Positions 31,001 to 35,637 of a stretch of DNA of 35,637 bases are shown here, piece by piece. The notes under the pieces were generated by a model. That model did not search any database, was not told the origin of the DNA, and worked only from the letters and a program-made list of their open reading frames with translations. The stretch comes from Symbiotaphrina buchneri (Eukaryota > Ascomycota > Symbiotaphrinales > Symbiotaphrinaceae). The number at the start of each line of letters is the position of its first letter. Within the stretch, counting starts at the first letter, position 1. The position numbers and the translations under genes were made by a program. The stretch is taken from the NCBI GenBank assembly GCA_001599915.1, contig BCIG01000044.1:1-35637 (forward strand). Reading direction: 5' to 3'.

Positions 31001-31961
31001 GACTGAGAAACCTGTCATCGATGATAGCTGGAAGGAGAAATTGGACACCAGTTTGCTATATAACGAGTGGTCTATCAAGTATGACTGTTCTGTCCCTTCG
31101 GCATCTGCCATACTAACACGGCCTAGTCGTCTGGAACCTGTAAAAGCTTACAAACCGCTATCGCAGCAGACCGAGACGCCTCGCTTGGGTACGCATGTGG
31201 CCATCGATGCAGAATTTGTTGCGTTGCAGCAAGAGGAGATTGAGGTTAAGGCTGATGGATCTCGGGAAACCATTCGACCGAGTAGATTGGGTCTTGCTCG
31301 GGTATCCGTACTTCGAGGCGAGGGGATTGACGAAGGTGTCCCTTTCATTGACGACTACATTGCCACCACTGAGCCCATTGTCGACTACCTCACAGCGTTC
31401 TCTGGTATCAAGCCCGGAGATTTAGATCCGAAGTCTTCTCAGCACCACCTGGTCCCATTGAAAGTGGCCTATAAGAAACTGTGGCTGCTATTGAACTTGG
31501 GATGCATCTTCATAGGTCACGGGCTGCCGAAGGACTTTCGAACCATCAATATCCATGTACCCAAGACCCAGGTCATCGATACGGTGGATCTGTTCTTCAT
31601 AAAGGCCAGACAGAGAAAGTTGTCTTTGAGATATTTGGCTTGGTATCTACTCAAGGAAGACATTCAAACCGACACCCACGACTCCATTGAAGATGCGAGG
31701 ACTGCCTTGAAGCTGTACCGGAAATATCAAGAATTCAATGATGCAGGTGTATTCGAAACAATACTCAACGACATCTATGCTCGAGGAAGAGAATTCAACT
31801 ACAAAGTACCTAACGCTCTGAAGACGGATGAAGCTGCTGGTGGGCGTGATACGCCTCCGATATTGCATGATGCGGCATCGGCACCATCTACGCCTGCGCG
31901 AAGACCGGCTGCCTTGGGTCCGCAGTTTACTAATGGAGGGTCTAGTAGCCCCTTCAAATGA
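28021..31961 (+). CDS. PAN2: PAN2, catalytic subunit of the PAN2-PAN3 poly(A) deadenylase
   Basis: PAN2 with PAN3 shortens poly(A) tails at the start of mRNA decay. Eleven exons (28021-28041, 28106-28213, 28272-28447, 28495-28621, 28668-29254, 29310-29726, 29774-30024, 30073-30212, 30262-30366, 30417-30813, 30859-31961) close in frame to about 1143 residues. The N-terminus MEADWDE plus exon 2 matches the family. The WD40 region follows ([47 protein letters not shown]), then the PAN3-binding linker ([20 protein letters not shown]). The inactive ubiquitin-protease-like domain runs from [10 protein letters not shown] and [14 protein letters not shown]. The C-terminal DEDD exonuclease has Asp893/Glu895 (AIDAEFVAL), Asp1002 ([11 protein letters not shown]) and Asp1055 ([14 protein letters not shown]). 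Exon 5 may start at 28665 or 28668 (adjacent AG acceptors). PAN2 is convergent with TCO89, 256 bp apart. Confidence 0.95.
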
Positions 31962-32217
31962 GGCTTCCAAGATCCACGGAGTCATAGCTTCGAGGACCTA
32001 AGTCTATTCAGTTATAGTCGATGCCGTCTGTTGAATTTAAAAATGTTAAGCTTGTTGATATACTTGTCTAAAGCTGTACAGGAAGCAGTCGTTGCCAGGC
32101 AGTTCATAGACCCCCAGGTAGCCGACTAAGGTCCCATGACCCAAATGCAGCCGATCCTGTTCGTAGTGAACGTCCAAGGAGCTCCCGCCAACGCCAGAAC
32201 GCCTATCGAGGATACTA

Positions 32218-33954
32218 TCAGTCCTCGCCGTGAACCTCCAATCGATCTTCCCATAGACGTCTCAAGACCCCCATATCGTTTGACTCGACATCCGGCGAGT
32301 CCTGGTTGTCTTCTTCACCAACACCACTGTCATCCTTGCTTCCTCGAGGTGCGGCGAACCTCACCCTCCCACCTTGTCTTCCAGTCCCACTACCTCCACT
32401 CCTCGAGCCCGATTCACGAAGGCTTTGACTGAGACCCAGCCGGGGCCCTTCCTCGTCGGCATAACCCTTCCGCAACGGGGGAGGTATACTGCGCCTCTTG
32501 TCGGATCCTGGCAACTCCTTCAATCGGATAATCGCATCCCCTACAGGGTTTCGATATCTTCGAACTACTAAGTATTCCAAGCCAGTCTGGTCGAATAGTC
32601 TGAGGGACCGCGTGTCTCGACCCGGTCCGAAACCCGTGGCAGAAGCATTAAGTATCGGTCCAGCGCCAGGCCGGATTCCCGGGGGATTCATCTTCGATGA
32701 TGGTGGCAGCTGTTGGTGATCTATATTCGAGCTAGCTCTTTGCAGCCAAAGCTTCTGCTGCGTACGTGAAGCCTGTTGACCATTGAAGCCTGCATCTGAG
32801 TCTCGACGAGCTTTTCCACCAAGAACGCTCCCTCTATCGCTGTCCGTCAAATTACCGGTCGATTTTGCTCTATTCTGCATGTCCAGTTTTCGATTCAGGT
32901 CTGCATTTCTCTGTGGCTCCTTGGGCCCTGCGCGGACAGGAGATCCAGAGGTACCTTCCAAGGTTGAATGGGAAGTGCCTCCCATAAAACGGGAAACCCC
33001 CTCTTCCCTTGCATGCGGGGTGCCTTGTAAGGTTGACGCGTGACTCTCTCCCATCCACTGCGGGCTACGGTTTGCTGGAGTAACAGTTGCGGAGACAGTG
33101 GACATTTGTGGGGGTACATTATGAGGTGGGTGTCTTTGCAATATTCGGGCAGTAATTGCATCTGCGTCGAAATGTTTTGGATGACGGAACGATGGAGGTT
33201 GTTGTTGAGCAAGACCGGGCCTAGAGTCAGGGGTTTGACTTGACTCGGATTGTCTCGGCGGCGAGCCCTGAGGCTCGTGCTGTTCGTTTGGATTCGAGCT
33301 ATCTTCCAGCGGCGGGTTGGAATCTCTCTCTGCTGGAGTCACGTTGCCGGTTGTGGGACGTGTCGGCGCGGGTGATTGAGGAGCGCTTTCTTCCGTCCAG
33401 CTCTCATCTTGTTCGTCGTCGCCGAGGTTGAAATGGACCGAGCCATTTGCCTTCCCACGCTTTCCGTCGGAGCTTACATTATGTCGGATTGCAGATTGCG
33501 GTCTTGGTAAGGCTGCGACTTCGACGGCGGAATGGTCACGCTTGAAGGAGACATGCGAATGGTTCTTCCGCAGCGAGACATGGGAGGCATTCGGCTTCAA
33601 CGACACATTGGACCCTACTCTCTTGAAAGTCGAGGTCCGCGGGCTCGTCGATGGTGTGTGCGATTGCGCCCGTCGGTGATGCCGCGCTGACGAGGTTGCA
33701 TCACCGACTTGCGACTGGCTGCTGGTTTTCGCCAGCTTGTTCAGGTTCTTCCCATAAGATGACGGCCGAGGATGATGCAGCCGGGCATGGCCCACAGCAT
33801 GCGATCGATGGATCTTGGGTTGAGACCTGTGAGAGCTCGAAAGAGATGAGTTGGGAGATGTGCCGGGGGGCCTGGCTTCCCTGCTGAGGGAAGGCGCGGA
33901 TTTGTTTCGTGAGCCTAGAGGAGGCCGCTTGACAGGCGATGCTTCCTGAGGCAT
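32218..33954 (-). CDS. TCO89: TORC1 subunit Tco89-like protein
   Basis: Tco89 is a fungal-specific subunit of TOR complex 1, which controls growth and autophagy at the vacuole. One intron-free frame of 578 residues begins at the ATG at 33954 (MPQEASPVKRPPLGSRNKS). The frame is open for 70 further codons upstream, but that part is a GTAC-rich, Ser/Thr-biased sequence resembling leader DNA. Most of the protein is Ser/Pro/Arg-rich and probably disordered. Features recalled from fungal Tco89 are the early basic Ser-rich stretch, the SVHFNLGDDEQDESWTEE motif near 172-189, and the WLQRASSNID segment in the second half. A small tandem repeat lies at about 116-141: three units of the type S-(N/H)-VS-(L/F)-(K/R). 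It has no enzymatic motif. The identification rests on these short motifs and overall composition, so it is less certain than for the enzymes. Confidence 0.75.
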   Translation of the reverse strand: MPQEASPVKRPPLGSRNKSAPSLSREARPPGTSPNSSLSSSHRSQPKIHRSHAVGHARLHHPRPSSYGKNLNKLAKTSSQSQVGDATSSARHHRRAQSHTPSTSPRTSTFKRVGSNVSLKPNASHVSLRKNHSHVSFKRDHSAVEVAALPRPQSAIRHNVSSDGKRGKANGSVHFNLGDDEQDESWTEESAPQSPAPTRPTTGNVTPAERDSNPPLEDSSNPNEQHEPQGSPPRQSESSQTPDSRPGLAQQQPPSFRHPKHFDADAITARILQRHPPHNVPPQMSTVSATVTPANRSPQWMGESHASTLQGTPHAREEGVSRFMGGTSHSTLEGTSGSPVRAGPKEPQRNADLNRKLDMQNRAKSTGNLTDSDRGSVLGGKARRDSDAGFNGQQASRTQQKLWLQRASSNIDHQQLPPSSKMNPPGIRPGAGPILNASATGFGPGRDTRSLRLFDQTGLEYLVVRRYRNPVGDAIIRLKELPGSDKRRSIPPPLRKGYADEEGPRLGLSQSLRESGSRSGGSGTGRQGGRVRFAAPRGSKDDSGVGEEDNQDSPDVESNDMGVLRRLWEDRLEVHGED

Positions 33955-34300
33955 TCCCGTGGCGAACAGGAGGAGAGAGGAGCAGCTACGGCTCGACGGT
34001 ACGGGTGCCGTGGTTCGAGGTGTGTACTTGGGTGTACAGGCTGGGTGCGTGCGACGGGGGGAAGATGTACTGTAGGTAGATAAGGTAGAGAGATAGATAC
34101 CTGAGGTAGCGTTGGTAGGAGTACAGAGTACGAAGGTACTGCCTGCGACTGTGATTGATCGCAAGAGATGCCAAGCCCCAAGATACCTTGATTATTGGGG
34201 AACAATCTAATCAAGATCCACAGGCAGTTCTTCTTGGTACCTTACCTTAGGTATGTATATGCAACACTAAATTTTGACTTTTGTATCTACCTTAAGGGGA
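33955..34300. promoter_or_regulatory. TCO89 promoter and transition to AT-rich DNA
   Basis: This short region holds the likely TCO89 promoter. It is rich in GTAGGTA/AAGGTA words, with a clear copy GGTACCTTACCTTAGGTA at 34236-34253. Base composition then falls steeply: CpG is still frequent up to about 34200 and almost absent after about 34360. Confidence 0.5.
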
Positions 34301-35637
34301 AAGCATGGCTTAGATATACAATGTCTTCACAGTATCTATACTGTATCCCAGATCAACGTTAGAGCTTGAAAACTATTGCCTTTAAACAGTACTGAGTTGA
34401 ATACAGTTTTTGACAACTATGGTTCTTGAAGATTTAATGGTTCTGGAATGGTTTTAGGTTATAAAACTCTCTAGAAAAAGAAAGAAAAATAAATTACTGT
34501 TAATAAGAATTAAACCTTAATGATATTATCATGTTAACTATAAGATACTTTTAAATAACTAAAAGTAGGAATTATTATAAGTAAAAAGAAATATTATCAT
34601 TATATTGTTTTAAACTATATTATCTATTCTAAAGTTTTAATAATAAATCTTACCTTTAAAAGTATATATCTTTTTTTATATAGATATATTAAGTTTTTTT
34701 TATTTATAATACTTTTATTACTTTGTATTTAATATATTTCTAATTATATCTAAAATCTGGTAGATATATATTATTATAGTAGAATGTTGTAATAGTGTAA
34801 AATACATAGTATAAACTGATATAAGGAAGAATCAATGTTTATAGATACTATCTAAAAAGAAAATATTATCTATATAAGCTATTAAAAGGTAAGCAACCAG
34901 AGTACAGATAGACTGTTATGTTGTAGTAATTGCTAATAGGATTACTGATTAGTTATAGTGTTAATCCTAAAATAGAATAGCTTTATATCTTTACCAAGAT
35001 AAAGGAAATTGGTTGATTATAATATAGTACAGTTTCTTAGAAAAGCTTAAGGGGAAAACACTATAATATATATTATTGTTTTAAATTGTTTATAAGCTTT
35101 TAATATCGTTATATAATAGTTAAATTTAAAAAACTATAATAATATTCTAAAAATATAATAATTTTAAAATTATAAGATATTTTAAAATTCAAATTGTTTT
35201 AAAACTTTAAATATAGTTTTTTAAAAGGTAAAATTATAGTTTACAGTTTAAAGTCTATGTTATTATCTTTATATTATAAAACTTTAAACAGGCTTGTTAT
35301 TAGTATAATGTTTACTAGTTAATATAGTTTATTAAACTAGTACTAAGTACAGATTAGTATAAAAATCCAATATCAGATTATTAACTGGTTTGGTATAATG
35401 GTATTTTTCTCTAGTTTGGTAAAACCTTAAATAAACCAGATTATAAGTTTATAACTAGGAAAAACATTTTTCCAGTAGTATTTAATAAGATCTGATAAGA
35501 TAAACACTTAACAAGTAGCTTTAAACAAAATCTTAATTTTATCTTAGTAAATATTCAACCTTTAAAATAATAAAAATACTATTATATAACAAATTCTTTG
35601 TTAAATAAATAATACCCTTTTTAAAATTTTAAAATCT
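34301..35637. repeat. AT-rich, CpG-depleted gene-free block, RIP-like
   Basis: The last 1.3 kb is dominated by A and T, with long runs of TATA and TTAAA. By eye only about one CpG remains from 34381 to the end. No open frame of useful length survives on either strand, although the adjoining DNA is about half G+C. This is the pattern expected from repeat-induced point mutation (C to T, mainly at CpA) of an old repeat in Pezizomycotina. I could not recognise the original element, its ends or its family. The block reaches the window edge and its true length is unknown. Confidence 0.7.

Noticed and set aside
34301-35637. Naming a specific transposon family for the AT-rich block
   Set aside because: No terminal repeats, coding motifs or boundaries could be recognised, so only the composition is reported.
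1-35637. A biosynthetic, defence or other functional gene cluster
   Set aside because: Neighbouring genes are unrelated housekeeping genes on both strands, as in ordinary ascomycete chromosomes.

Overview
The window looks like nuclear DNA from a filamentous ascomycete (Pezizomycotina). Most genes carry several short introns of about 42-90 bp with GT-AG ends and CTAAC/CTGAC branch points. The protein families are fungal and intergenic spaces are under 1.8 kb. The right-hand end falls into an AT-rich, CpG-poor, gene-free block of the kind left by repeat-induced point mutation. I could not fix the genus. No organellar, plasmid, viral, CRISPR or tRNA feature was seen.

Layout, left to right. A 3'-truncated sulfite reductase flavoprotein gene (MET10, minus; the window edge cuts it) shares a divergent promoter with an FMP52-like gene (plus). 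A small presequence-bearing mitochondrial protein gene (minus) follows. Next is the C-terminal half of an SNF2-family ATPase (minus), whose homology stops abruptly near 7085. Then come a YANK-type AGC kinase (minus), the E2 enzyme UBC8 (minus), ketopantoate hydroxymethyltransferase (panB, plus), ATG12 (minus), DBF4/nimO (minus) and mitochondrial X-Pro aminopeptidase ICP55 (minus). The plus-strand run is a SIRT5-like class III sirtuin, ATP-dependent PEP carboxykinase and PAN2. TCO89, a TORC1 subunit (minus), is the last gene before the AT-rich block (about 34.2-35.6 kb).

The genes are mostly housekeeping and do not form a cluster. Loose themes are mitochondria (FMP52, the 4.2-4.7 kb protein, ICP55, probably the sirtuin and PanB), nutrient and TOR control (ATG12, TCO89, PEPCK, UBC8) and S-phase entry (DBF4). 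In yeast, Ubc8 is the E2 of the GID system that degrades gluconeogenic enzymes including Pck1, so two members of that circuit are both present, about 12 kb apart; I infer no physical linkage function.

Intron-exon structures were worked out by hand from splice signals, reading phase and remembered family sequences. They close in frame for every complete gene except UBC8, which is one base short. I found no convincing undescribed system. The points most worth checking are the truncated SNF2 gene, the UBC8 frame anomaly, paired palindromes upstream of DBF4, a dispersed GTACCTTA-type motif, a 517-bp intron in PEPCK and the AT-rich block.
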